Below, piece after piece: positions 44,801 to 56,535 of a stretch of DNA of 64,000 nt. The translations under genes were made by a program, and so were the position numbers. Below the pieces are notes generated by a model. It had not been told where the DNA came from. It ran no database searches and was given only the letters and a program-made list of their open reading frames with translations. This DNA is from Amaranthus tricolor (taxonomy: Eukaryota > Streptophyta > Magnoliopsida > Caryophyllales > Amaranthaceae), in contig NC_080059.1 in NCBI RefSeq assembly GCF_026212465.1, forward strand, positions 11,823,829 to 11,887,828, given 5' to 3'. Within the stretch, counting starts at the first letter, position 1, and every line of letters begins with the position of its first letter.

Positions 44801-46887
44801 TTTGTTAATATATCATCATCATCGTACACAATGTCTTGTTTGGAAGCAGGGTTTAAGTGAGGGAAGGTGATAGACAATTCATGCCTGTACTCCCTTTATA
44901 GGTAGGACCAACGAGTTTGTTAATATATAAGACTCTTATTTTTTAGTATCATAAGTAGTCGAGAATCTTAAATGGGACTAGAACCACCCCTATCATTATG
45001 ATTTATGACTAGCGCGTGGTCCCTTACATTGCATTATTTATGCCTTTTATGGTCCAAACAAATGTATTACCGTAAGCCTAAAACCAATTAATTGATATAT
45101 GTCAATCTTTCCAACTATGGTTGCAATTGACACTTTCTGTTTTAATAGCTTTATTTAGGTTTTACACAAAAATTAAAAATATTAGTATTTTTGTATTAAA
45201 AATATCATTGTAGGAGTAATTTTTAAAGAGATGTAAAACTTTATTGAGATATTGGCTAGAAAAAAAGTAGGGACAAAATTATATTTTATCAAAAACAGTC
45301 CTAAAGCAGGTAATTTAAAAGATTTAAATGGGAAAGTGTATGAAGTATAATGGAACGGATAAAGCAAAATATTCTTTTAGCATTTTTTATTATTTTGATA
45401 GGGCTGATTAAAGATTTATAATCTTTGATTTCGAATTATAATGGACTAAATTAAAAATAATTTATTAAATTATGTGCACTTTTTATTTATATAAAGTTGA
45501 ACATAATTAAAAAAAAATATGTGTTAGTTATACATTAACAAGTAAGATTGGACTTTTTCTGAATCATCCTAAATAAGAGTACATTGTTGAACGAGTAGAA
45601 TGACACTTGGATTATGAAATATCGTCATCGTAAGATATACTTCCTCTATTTCGTTTTAGTCTATTAAAAACGAAAATGTAGCAAGTAATATGAAATTGCC
45701 AAAAATAGAATATGTAGCGGATATTATGGAACGGAGGAAGTATTCCTTAAGCAAAGCATGTGACCGGTATTCAGAAGTCACTAGTCACAACTAGTCAATT
45801 CGTTATAAATTACGACCATGCATACTAGCTTGGATCAAGCTACTAAATTGGGGTTTGATTAGGAACAGTTCACACATAAATGAATAGAAATACAGAGAAA
45901 TATAAAAAAAAAGTGATATAATATTGTGAAATAGATTGTTTTGAAGGCATTAGCAAAGTCAACAAATATTTTGACCGAGTTTTAAATTTGTACCAGCATA
46001 CACTTTTAATCATAAATGTTTACTCCCTTTTTTTTTTCAGCAATTTTTAAATCTCAATATCTCTACATACACATAATAAAAAAATTATAAAAAATACAAA
46101 ATAAAAAGTATATATTAAGACGAATCCAACAAGATCTCACATTCATATATTTTATCTTCTAAATATGTGTTAAAAATTAATATTAATGAAATTTCTCTCA
46201 CTCTTTACGGTAAAATATTTTAAATGAGAAGAACATTTGAGAATGGAGGGAGTAATTAACAGTTGATTTGAGTTATATAATCAATTTATTTTTTTAAATT
46301 ATTAGTATACCTATTTTAATAAAGGTTATAAGGAAGTTGTAATCTACCACTAGAGAAGCAAATTTTTCTAAACTTTTTTCCGTTTAAATATATAATACTT
46401 CCTCCGTTTCTTTTTATTCTTCTCGTTTACTTTTTGCACAGTTTTCAAAGTAAATTTTAAACATTAATATCTCTAAATACACATAATAAAAAAATATATA
46501 TTAAGACGAATCTAACGAGATCTCATAATAATATATTTTATCTTTCTAAATATGTATCAAAAACATTAATCAAACTTCTCTGTCCTTAAAGTGGAATATT
46601 CTAAATGAAAAAAACATTAGAGAACAGAGAAAGTATATAGATAATTTCAAAAGTCTTTTTTTAGTTGGAACAATTTCTGATGGCACACAACTCCAGAAAG
46701 AGAAACTAGTATATTAGAAAAAATATACTTTAGTCAAGTTTATTTTTTAAAATTTGAAAATTAATTATTTTGGAAATATGGTTGGATTTTTAAAAGTCTA
46801 AATTAATTATAAATAGATTAGTTATTCAATTTTGTTTTAGTTGAGAATTGTAAATATTTGTATATTCAATAACCTAAACAAAGCTTT

Positions 46888-46934
<47 letters not shown>

Positions 46935-48910
46935 TAAATCAAATATCTGGATATCTGAGTTCAAAAATATCCCGATTTGGATCCAGTTTTAAAAGTAGAT
47001 ATCTAATACTCCCTCCTAATCAACTTAGGTGTCCTATTTACTTTTGGATACTATTCATCTATCACTCTTAGATTGTTTTTTAATATTAATCTATAAGTTA
47101 AAACATAGTCATGACTCATGTGGGATCTTATTTGATTCGTTTTAATGTAAAGATTATAAATATCAACTTTTTATATTTTTTAAATTATTCATAATTAGAT
47201 ATGTTAAGGATTAAATAAGTGCATTTGATAGAGTGTATAAAGTAAATGAGACACTTAAGATGCATAAGAGAGAGTATGAATTATGCAGTTTTTAAAAATT
47301 GGATGCATTATTCGGATTTTAAACCAGATAGATAATTCAAATCGGATATTTTTGCACACCCTTATAATTACTTCATTTCCTTAATTGATTACTTTAAGAT
47401 TGTAAGTGATTTGTTTAAGGTTATAACTATAAGTGATCACTTTAAGCTTATAAAAATTGACCAATTTTAACTATTTTAAAGTTATAAGTGATTATTTAAA
47501 AATATTAAGTGTATACCGAATCAGCCCAATAAAAATTATTTCACCATAAAATCGTTTCATTTTGATAATTTGTGTACCAAAAATTAAATAAAACAAGGGT
47601 TGTGTGCATGGAGAATGGAGTGTGCGGTAGCCCTTGGGTCCTGAAGAGAGGGTAGTTGACGGGCCACAAATGCAACAGAAAGAAGTAGAGGCATAGAATT
47701 AAATTAGATATGACAATACTCCCATTTCACATTTAGTCAGCTAAACTGAAACAGACCTTTTTGTAGTGCAATTCCAATTAATACGTGATGGCAACGGCAA
47801 CCGGAGGGGAACCCTCATTTTTCAATTTAGCGGCCAACATTTATGTATTTATGAAAATAATAGTCGAATAATTAATTAATACATTATAAAAAAAGTTATT
47901 ATCGAATATGTAGGAACACTAGAAAAATATATTGTTATAAAATTGATACACTAGAAAATAGTTCTACACAACAAGTTAAAAGTTCACATTTTTATTTTAA
48001 AAAGAAAATCTTATAATATGAGACTTGTACAATTGGGTGGTCGGGAAGATCTTAATAGGTATTACGTGAGTTCTTGGAAAATAAAAATCCTACGTATTTA
48101 TACTTTATCATATTCACTTTACTTGTCTTATTTACTTTTTAGCACTTTTTTACTAATTTCTTTTAATTTGTATTTTATTCTTAATTTATAAGTTAAAATA
48201 TAGTCAATTAGGATTTTTTTTTTATTCGTCTCAATGCAATGATAATTAATATCAACTTTTTAGTTACCTTGACAAGTGTGAAAAAGCAAATGGGACAAGT
48301 AAAATGAATGGGAGGAAGTATCATTTAATAGGTATTAAATTAATAGTTTTGTATAGTTATTACAACATTAAAATTTAAACTGTTGCTTCAAGTTTCATTA
48401 TTATATTCTCTCCGTTCTCTAATGTTTTTTCTATTTGAAAAATTATATCTTAAGGAGAGAGAAATTTAATTAATGTTTTTAACATATATTAGAAGATAAA
48501 ATATATCCATATGAGATCTCGTTAGATTCGTCTTAATGTATATTTTTTTACTATGTAGTTTTTATAATTTTTTATTATGTGTATTTATATATATCGAGGT
48601 TTAAAATTTACATTAAAAACGGTGCAAAAAGTAAATAAGAAGAATAAAAAGAAACGGAGAGAATACTTTAAACGCTTAACTTTACCTGATTTGTGATATT
48701 TTATGAGTCTTTATTTATATCATTTATAGAAAATTATTAAAAGAAATGAATCAAAAACACAATGAGTTGCGTGTTTAAAGTTGTTTTAGGCCTCCTTAAG
48801 CCCCATATAGTTTCTTTAATGGTAATAACACATTTCTTTCATTTTTAGTTGCATTATATACATAACTTTTAGAATATCTATAATTATCTAAACATAAAAA
48901 TAAAAAATTA

Positions 48911-49000
<90 letters not shown>

Positions 49001-50766
49001 CAAAATAAATGTAAGACAATCTCAATAAGTTATTTTATTATATTTTAGTACTTATTTCAGATCAAATTTAATTATAAAAAATAAGAATATTAAAGTCCAC
49101 AAATAAAAATATACGAACGTAATACAAAACTTCTTTCAATTTTTTGTTATAGCCATATATATGTAAATTATAATTGCTCACAAATTAAGATAGATGGATG
49201 ATTGGTGAAAAGTTTCATTATTGTCATATGACATATAGAGCTATCATTAACCTTGCATAATAGATTTTCACTTTCTCTATTTCTTTATTTTTTCCTATTT
49301 ACTTTTTACAAGGTTTTCAATGTAAATTTTAAATTTAAATATCTCTAAATACATATTATAAAAAATACATAATAAAAATATATACATTAATATAAATCTA
49401 ACGAGATCTCATATGGATATATTTTATCTTCTAAATATATGTCAAAAACATTAATTAAATTTCTCTCCCCTACAACTATAATACAAGTAATGGAAAAAAA
49501 TTTTAAGTGGAGTATTGTAACTTGATTAGGTAAGATTAAGTATTATTTTTTTATTTTTTTTATAAGGTTTTGAATTTAATTTTCACTTTATTTATCTATT
49601 CTCATTAGTCAGCATTTGATAAATAAAAAAGTTACTCTCTTTGTCTCTAATATTTTGAAACAATTGCTTTTTAGATACTATTCATTAATCGAACTTAATT
49701 TTTATTGTATTCTCAATTTATATTTTATAAGTCAATTAGTAGTCAAATGGTCAAAATTTTATTTGATTCGCCTCAATACAAAAATTATTTATTTTGATAT
49801 TATAAATTTTATTTGATTCGCCTCAATTAGCAACTGAATCGGTGCATATAGAATTAGAGGTAAAAGTTTGGTTTGCTTTTTTTTTTTTACCAAATCAAAC
49901 CAAATTTTATTCGTTTCTTGACTTTTCAAATCAAATTTGGTCACAATCCAAATTAAACTAAAGTAAATTAATTCGGTCTATACTTTTAAAGTTTAATCCA
50001 AACCAAATTTGCTACTTAAAAACAAATCTAAACAACAAATTAAATTTCAAAACCAAAATAATAAATAAAAAATTAAACGTCATAATAGCAAAATTAGGGG
50101 TGAAAAAGTAAAACTAAAATTGTTGATTGAAGACTTTTCTTTACTCGTAAGAGTGCATAATTTTTTTTCGTACTGTTTACTAAAGTGCAACTGAGCTATT
50201 AAATTAATTTGTTTGGAATTTCAGTTTCTAGTCTTTAATAAATTCAAACTTAATCCAAATCAGAATATTTCTATTTAAAAGTTCATAATGTAAACCTAAA
50301 TAAATTTATTAAAAGTCAAAATTATATTCCTTACTCAATTTTAATTGATTTAACTTACATTATTTATCCCGAATAACTTTCATCTCTACCTATTACCTAT
50401 TAGTGAATTTGGTGAAAGAGAAGTATATAAATGGGGCCCACCGCATAAGACTTGTGAAATGAGATCAGTCACAATTGATGACTGTAAATTGTAAAGAAAG
50501 AGTACCGTGTGGCAGGGGTAATTTATTGAACCAATGACTTACACTTCTCCTACATTAAATTCTTCACGTATTTCGGGTAACTAATTTAATATATCTAAGC
50601 ACTTTGGATTGTCCACTTTGGTATACTAATACTCTAAAGTAGTATTCCTTAAATATTATCTTTCTTATTTTTATCATAAATTAATATCATCCTTTTCTTG
50701 TGCATGTAGTTAGGTCTTCACTTTTGCCTTTGAATTAAATAACTTTATTTGAGTGAAAAAAAATAA

Positions 50767-50810
<44 letters not shown>

Positions 50811-51085
50811 TAATAATAACAACAACAACAATAATAATAATAATAATAATAATAAATTTTAATTTTAGTATTAAGTACTCTAAGTCGTTAATTGGAACAT
50901 ACTTCTATGTTAGCCAAGCCTTTAGAGACTGTAATAAGGATGTCATTTTAAGAATTAACATGTACATATATATTACAATAGAAAGGCGCAAATATGGCTG
51001 TGGGTAAGATTGCAGGCGTGCATTCTAGCCCCATCAAGAATATTATGAATTTTATTATTTTATATATGAAAAATAACAAGTTTCG

Positions 51086-51135
<50 letters not shown>

Positions 51136-51146
51136 GTAAGTATATA

Positions 51147-51205
<59 letters not shown>

Positions 51206-51279
51206 GTATATATATGTATATACATATATATATATATATATGTATATACATATATATATACATGTATATATATGTATAT

Positions 51280-51322
<43 letters not shown>

Positions 51323-51389
51323 TATATATATACATATACATGTATATATACATATACATGTATATATACATATACATGTATATATACAT

Positions 51390-51464
<75 letters not shown>

Positions 51465-54310
51465 GCTATTGTGATAGATTTTATTTTTAAAAATGGTAAT
51501 AAAGAATTGTTGAGAATAATTCCACCTTTTGATGTTTTATCTTTTGACATTTGTTGCTCACAGCACCTGCACCAAAAAACTGATGGGCTATTGCTGGTCA
51601 AGCTAGCCGTTGCAACCTTCTCCTCTTCCTTCTTATATTTCTACGTTCATCTTCTTCCTTCTAACTTTATTTTCCCATTTTAACCCTAATATTAGGAGAG
51701 AGAAAATCTTATATTACCTTTTAATTATTTTATTTTTGCAAAAGTGAATTCCATTATTCAAATTCCATTATTCAAAAAATGCAATAAGATTTTCTCTTTC
51801 ATAATTTTAGGATTAAAAATAGGGAAATGAAGTTAGAAGGAAGGAGATAAATGCAGAAATATAAGAAGGACGAGGAGAAGGTTGCAACGGCTTGCTTGAC
51901 CTGCAATAGCTAGTCAGTTTTTTGGTAGGGGTACTATGAGCAGCAAACGTCAAAAGATTAGATTATTTATGATTAATCAGTATTAGGGGTTATTCACATT
52001 AAAACGTCAAAAGGGAGAATTGTTCTCAACAATTTTTCCTAAAAATTATTATGTATGAGTATAAAGTGACTTAATAAATTTTATAATACTAGTCAATGAA
52101 TTACAGTCTAGCCAATTAATCATTAGAATATCTTAAAGGTTTTAATTGTTTAATATATTTTTATTTATTATCCTAGGCCCGATAATTACATTTAATGACA
52201 ATATGATAATCAAATATTATTTTTATATCAAAATTTGTCATTTTTATATCAGTGGAAAAAATAGATTGTGTCATTTATGCTTCTACTTCTAAACCAAGTT
52301 AACTTTTCATGTGAAGTTATGACACAAAGAGAACAAAGTAGCACTCTCTTTACTAAGTTGCACAAACAACATACCTTAAATTGGATTGAATATTTGCAAG
52401 AAAAATATCCAAGATCAACTTTTATCTCCCTATATTCAAATAGTAAAAGCTTGCTTTAACTTAATAATTTTTCAAAATGAAAGAATGAAATAATTACCTT
52501 CAAATCAAAATTATTTACATCTATTATCAAAAAGGGAATGAACCATCATAAATAAACTCTTGTCTACATTCAAACTGCACATTTACTTAAGCACACGACA
52601 AGGCAAAATAAAAAACAAAGCACACGAATTGTTATTAAAATGTTGTTAATAAGACTTAATTGGCCCACCCCGTAATGATTACTCCCTCAGTCCATCTCAT
52701 TTAGCATTATTTACATCTAGTTGGAGTAATGTTAGACACTTGAGATATTCAAGTATATCACCAAATTATTCTAGTATGGTACGTATCAGGACTCTTACAT
52801 TTGGCTTTTGGGTCCATGCATGGTCCTAACACACTTCACTTATGACCATATTCCTTCACATGGTGGTCCGTCTAACATTGTTAATTAAACAAATATTCTT
52901 TTTCACTTGCATCGTAGTGCTACCTATCTAACATTACTCATCCATTAACAAGTCAACTAGTCAACCAAAATATGTCTACCTTTCCATATGTTTTTATTAG
53001 AGCATGATTATCAGAATTTCAATTTTAATATATGATTCTATGACTCTACAATCTAAAAATAGACGAATAATTTAGATCTTAAGAAAGATCTTAATAATAG
53101 TAGGATCGTGTGAGTTTCTTTTCATTTTTGAAATTATAGTTTGAGTACCTTAAAAAATAAAAATTCGATTAAATTATTAGATTCTACTTTACATGAATAT
53201 TCAAACCAATCTCAATGTTATTTTCTATTAGTGTCTTACATATGTAGTCCTATGAACTATGATTAGAAGGCTTTAATATTGTTGTGATGCTGATTTGATC
53301 TATTTCAAATTAATTAATCAATCGGTCTCCTGAGAGACTATCTCTCAAAGAGACGTCCCTCAAGTCCAATCCATTAAAGCTTAATTCTTATACTCTTACT
53401 CTATATTTTTCTTCATGGGCTGACCCAATTAGAGATGATATCTCAAAGAGATCGTTTTTCACAAGAATTTATGTTAATTATTAACGTCCTTACTTGTTAA
53501 TTAACTCAGGTACATCCGAATTCGTATGCGTTGGTTGTCAGCATGGAGAGCATTACACAAAACTGGTATTGTGGCAATAACCGCTCAATGTTGATCCCAA
53601 ATTGCCTATTCCGAATGGGTGGTGCGGCAATTTTACTATCTAACAAGTGCAGAGACCGAAATCGCTCAAAATACTGTCTCATGCATGTCGTCCGCACACA
53701 CAAAGGTGCGGACGACAAAAGCTATAGATGCGCATACCAACAAGAGGATGAAGATGGTTATCGGGGTGTCACCCTTTCAAAGGACTTAATGGCTGTCGCA
53801 GGCGAGGCTTTAAAAACCAACATCACTACTCTCGGACCATTAGTTCTTCCCATTTCAGAACAACTCCTTTTTCTCGCCACATTAGTAGCAAAAAAGATTT
53901 TTCGGTTCCATAAGATTAAACCATACATACCTGATTTTAAACTTGCCTTCGAGCATTTTTGCATTCATGCAGGTGGAAGAGCAGTTTTGGAAGAACTCGA
54001 GAAAAATCTAGAACTTCCTCCTTTACTTATGGAACCTTCAAGAATGACTCTCTATAGATTTGGTAATACATCGAGTAGTTCATTATGGTATGAACTTGCG
54101 TATCTTGAAGCCAAAGGAAGAATAAAAAAAGGTGATAGAATTTGGCAAATTGGGTTCGGATCAGGATTTAAGTGTAACAGTGCTGTTTGGCGCTCGTTAC
54201 ATAGAGTTGATCCATGCAAGGAGAAAAACCCTTGGGTTGATGAAATTCATGAGTTTCCTGTGCATGTACCTCAAGTTGCAACTAATATTATGCCCACCAT
54301 TGGATCTTAA
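41835..54310 (+). CDS. KCS: 3-ketoacyl-CoA synthase, three exons
   Basis: Exons 41835-42293, 42776-43048 and 53510-54310 join in phase 0 (CAG/GTGCG donor, CTAG acceptor; CAG/GTTTG donor, CTCAG acceptor) to give about 510 residues, normal for the family. The N-terminus has two membrane segments ([20 protein letters not shown] and [19 protein letters not shown]), as in ER-bound KCS enzymes. The condensing domain keeps GGMGCSAG (catalytic Cys), [13 protein letters not shown] (catalytic His) and RFGNTSSSS (catalytic Asn), plus [18 protein letters not shown] and [15 protein letters not shown]. It catalyses the first, chain-length-determining condensation of malonyl-CoA with acyl-CoA in very-long-chain fatty-acid elongation for waxes, cuticle or suberin. 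No lesion is seen. The paralog (KCS4/11-like) is only a guess. The 10.5-kb second intron is exceptional. Confidence 0.93.
42470..42660 (+). repeat. possible tRNA-derived SINE in KCS intron 1
   Basis: AACATGGTATTAGAATCATAAG and, 30 bases on, CACAAGTTCGAATCTCAACC give A-box- and B-box-like (GTTCGAATC) spacing. AGGCTCCC-like text and a T-rich tail follow. No target duplication found. A tRNA relic is equally possible. Confidence 0.3.
44040..44298. mobile_element. Stowaway MITE
   Basis: Ends TACTCCCTCCACACCAATAT and, inverted, TACTCCCTCCACACTAATAT: near-perfect 20-bp TIRs with TA borders. Confidence 0.9.
45638..45742. mobile_element. short Stowaway MITE (105 bp)
   Basis: Ends TACTTCCTCTATTTCG and CGGAGGAAGTA. 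It is an internally shortened, inverted relative of 25390-25711, sharing AATGTAGCAAGTAATATG. Confidence 0.8.
46021..46254. mobile_element. Stowaway MITE, ATCTCTACATACACATAATAA family
   Basis: Ends TACTCCCTTTTTTTTTTCAG and GAGAATGGAGGGAGTA. The interior ATATCTCTACATACACATAA and ATTAAGACGAATCC is shared with 46396-46635, 48404-48665 and about 49262-49510. Confidence 0.75.
46396..46635. mobile_element. Stowaway MITE, same family
   Basis: Ends TACTTCCTCCGTTTCTTTTT and GAGAACAGAGAAAGTA. Interior ACGAATCTAACGAGATCTCA is shared with neighbours in the same intron. Confidence 0.75.
46891..46930. repeat. TA microsatellite
   Basis: Twenty uninterrupted TA dinucleotides. Confidence 0.95.
47007..47276. 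mobile_element. Stowaway MITE
   Basis: Begins TACTCCCTCCTAATCAACTT and ends ATGCATAAGAGAGAGTA. The GTGTCCTATTTACTTTT interior is of a different subfamily from its neighbours. It splits an older GTGTGCAAAAATATCCG-ended element. Confidence 0.65.
48112..48320. mobile_element. decayed Stowaway MITE
   Basis: The right end GTAAAATGAATGGGAGGAAG is clear. The left end keeps TTTACTTGTCTTATTTACTT but has lost its terminal bases. Confidence 0.5.
48404..48665. mobile_element. Stowaway MITE, same family as 46396, inverted
   Basis: Ends TATTCTCTCCGTTCTCTAAT and AAGAAACGGAGAGAATA. Interior GAGATCTCGTTAGATTCGTC is the inverse of the 46396 copy. Confidence 0.8.
48912..49001. repeat. long TA microsatellite
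   Basis: About 45 uninterrupted TA units in KCS intron 2. Confidence 0.95.
49262..49510. mobile_element. decayed Stowaway MITE
   Basis: Shares TTAAATATCTCTAAATACATA and CTAACGAGATCTCATATGGA with the 46396 and 48404 copies. The ends are worn (ACTTTCTCTATTTC; AAGTGGAGTATTG). Confidence 0.5.
50766..50856. repeat. AAT/AAC trinucleotide microsatellite
   Basis: About 30 units of TAA with a block of AAC units in the middle. Confidence 0.95.
51089..51459. repeat. 370-bp TA-rich array with TATACATG higher-order units
   Basis: TA dinucleotides with embedded repeats of ATATACATATACATGTAT, present four times in tandem near 51330-51400. Tyr-Ile frames on both strands come from this array. Strong hairpin potential. 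Confidence 0.95.
53324..53455. repeat. MITE-like repeat with GTCTC inverted ends, copy 2
   Basis: Starts GGTCTCCTGAGAGAC and CTCTCAAAGAGACG, then CCATTAAAGCTTAAT, and ends GACCCAATTAGAGATG plus CTCAAAGAGATC. Same order as 3651-3895, with a shorter centre. It lies 55 bp before KCS exon 3. Confidence 0.5.
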
Positions 54311-55699
54311 GTCTAGGGCATAAGTTCGTTTAATTTGTGGTGTTTATTTTATTTTTCACTGCCTTTTAATCGTTTTTTAATATTAGTGGGTGTTCTTTAA
54401 ATATAGATATGGGTGAGAATCAAATTCTAAATTATGTACTATTTTCTCCGAAAAGAATCTAGGTTAGATTCTTGCTAATGTTCTTCTAGTTCTCTCGTTC
54501 CTTAAACGTAACTTGTATAAAAAATGGTATGAGGTCCAAATGGTTCTCCGAAGTCCTAATTAAATAGTATTAGCGGCATTTGCTTATATTATATATTGTT
54601 GTCATTGTTAGAAAATGTTCTAAATTAGGGAAAATGTTTGGTTATCGTTTATGTATTTATACTCTTTCTAGTTTCTATTCTCAACACATATATTTAATTG
54701 TTTAGTGGTTTTATTTAAAAACGGTTGGATGATATATTTAAAGTCTTTATGAACTTTGTTTTTTTATTGAATAATTTTATCTTGAATTAATTTTTTGAAG
54801 TGAAAAAAAGTATATCTTTAAATAAAATAAAGGATCTTATTTTAAAACACTATTGTAAAAATAAACAGGGTATCTAAAAACTTTGATCTGTCCCTCTAAT
54901 TAATTATTTTACAATGCATTTCCATTTGGAACACAAAAGAAGCCAACACCATTGGCATTAGACTGTTGGAAGTACTTCACATGTGAGACAAAATCCCACA
55001 TCGATAAAATAGTGGTTGTTGACTTGCATATATATTGGTTGAGCTAACTTTTCTACTGCCATGTGGTTTTGGGAAACAATGAACCTCACCAAGTGTATGT
55101 GCAAGTCAACGCTATTGACCCGTGAGTTTGTAGGTCCGAGCCCACGAGTGTCCCATGTCCACAGAAGTGAGATTATGTGACGAATTGTGACGGCTTAATA
55201 TAGACAAGAGAAGCACTATGATCACATTTGTACATAATTGAAATATGGATTATATGAGAATATTTTACGATTGAAACTACCTTTGAAGGATCGGATCATT
55301 GCATCCTAGGATTGTAGAATCGTTTTACCACTTAAATTCTTGAGCTTATTATGATCGCATGATTTTACCACATTAAGATCCTACCTACGATCCGAATCGG
55401 TCGCCTATTTAAGGATCGTAGAATTGTAGATCAAAGTCGTGAATAAGAATAGATGTTTGAAGTCAGACTAGGTGTATGTGCTAGAATCACAAGTGGAGCT
55501 GAGCTAACTTCTATGCTAGAACCAACCAAATACTGTAGGAGTCAAGGATAACATTAATTCAGCAATCAAAGATGAGATTACTTCTATGGGTTGTAGAAGT
55601 AAGCATAATTACAAGCGTAAACTTTTGTTTAAGATTTATAGACTGTACAATGAGCTGAGCTAATTCTATGGTTTGTAGAATTGGTCGCATAGGTGAAAC
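54311..55699. other. KCS 3' flank and gene-free stretch
   Basis: No exon seen. About 54960-55190 contains GTTGGAAGTACTTC, ACAAAATCCCACATCGAT and GAGCCCACGAGTGTCCC, wording reminiscent of small LTR (TRIM-like) repeats, but I could not define two ends. About 55280-55440 carries repeated GGATCGTAGAAT/GATC words. Confidence 0.35.
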
Positions 55700-56535
55700 T
55701 CATGTTAAGTGTGCTAGTGTTTGCGGTTGTTGTTGTTGTTGCTACTTGTTGATTGTTGCTTACTAATCTGCTTGCTTGTTGTTGTGTGCATTTACTGTTG
55801 TTATTGTTTCTTATCTGATGAACGTCTTTTTGCGGTCATTGAATTCACTTTGTGCTAACTTGCTACTGTGTTGATGACGTTTGTTCCTTGTTTTCTTCAC
55901 CTTCTTCATTGTCTTCACTAGGTTTCGTGAATACATTGTTGTTTGCCATTGCTGTTTTCACCTTCAAACCTTCTTCAAAACCCGTGAACAAAACCCACGA
56001 ATTTGTACTTCTTTAACCTTCTTCAACCTTCTTCAATACCCACAAATTTGTTCATACCAAACGCACGAATTAGGGCTGAGTTTTTTAAAGGTAATTTCTC
56101 ATTGTAATTTATTTTAATTTGTTCTAATTTTGGTCAATACAAACGCACGAATTTAGGAATTGAAATGTTTGTGTTTTTGACTTGTATATTCTTAGTGTAT
56201 TTGTTCTAAGTTATATTTTTGATATGTTTGTGTTTGTAACTATGAATGTTGATTTTATTTATGAATGTGATTTTATTTATGAATGTGGTTGTTATTTAGA
56301 AGTTTTACATTTTACCTAATTTATATAATTAGTTTGTTCATTAGAATATACATAATATTATTATAATTAATTAGGGTTGAATGAATGTGGTTATTATTAG
56401 AATAAATGTTGTTATTAGAATATACATAATATTATTATGGTTAATTAGGGTTAAATGAGTGATTATAAATTAGTTAGTTGATTAGGGTTAAGTATATATT
56501 TTCATTTATGTGAATTAATTTTGTTTGAAAGTAGG

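Larger units (their letters stand above)
43049..53509 (+). other. 10.5-kb KCS intron 2, filled with repeats
   Basis: GT...AG bordered (CAG/GTTTGT and TTAACTCAG). It contains at least seven Stowaway-like MITEs, four microsatellites, a GTCTC repeat and long AT-rich stretches, but no exon or cassette I recognise. A CGGATATTTTTGCACACCC end near 47345-47366 belongs to an unassigned MITE interrupted by the Stowaway at 47007. The remaining stretches (43150-44039, 44299-45637, 47580-48100, 49510-50750, 51680-53320) show nothing codable. Confidence 0.85.

Noticed and set aside
50948..51683. Frames of up to 229 codons on both strands
   Set aside because: They run through the TA/TATACATG array with no domain outside it.
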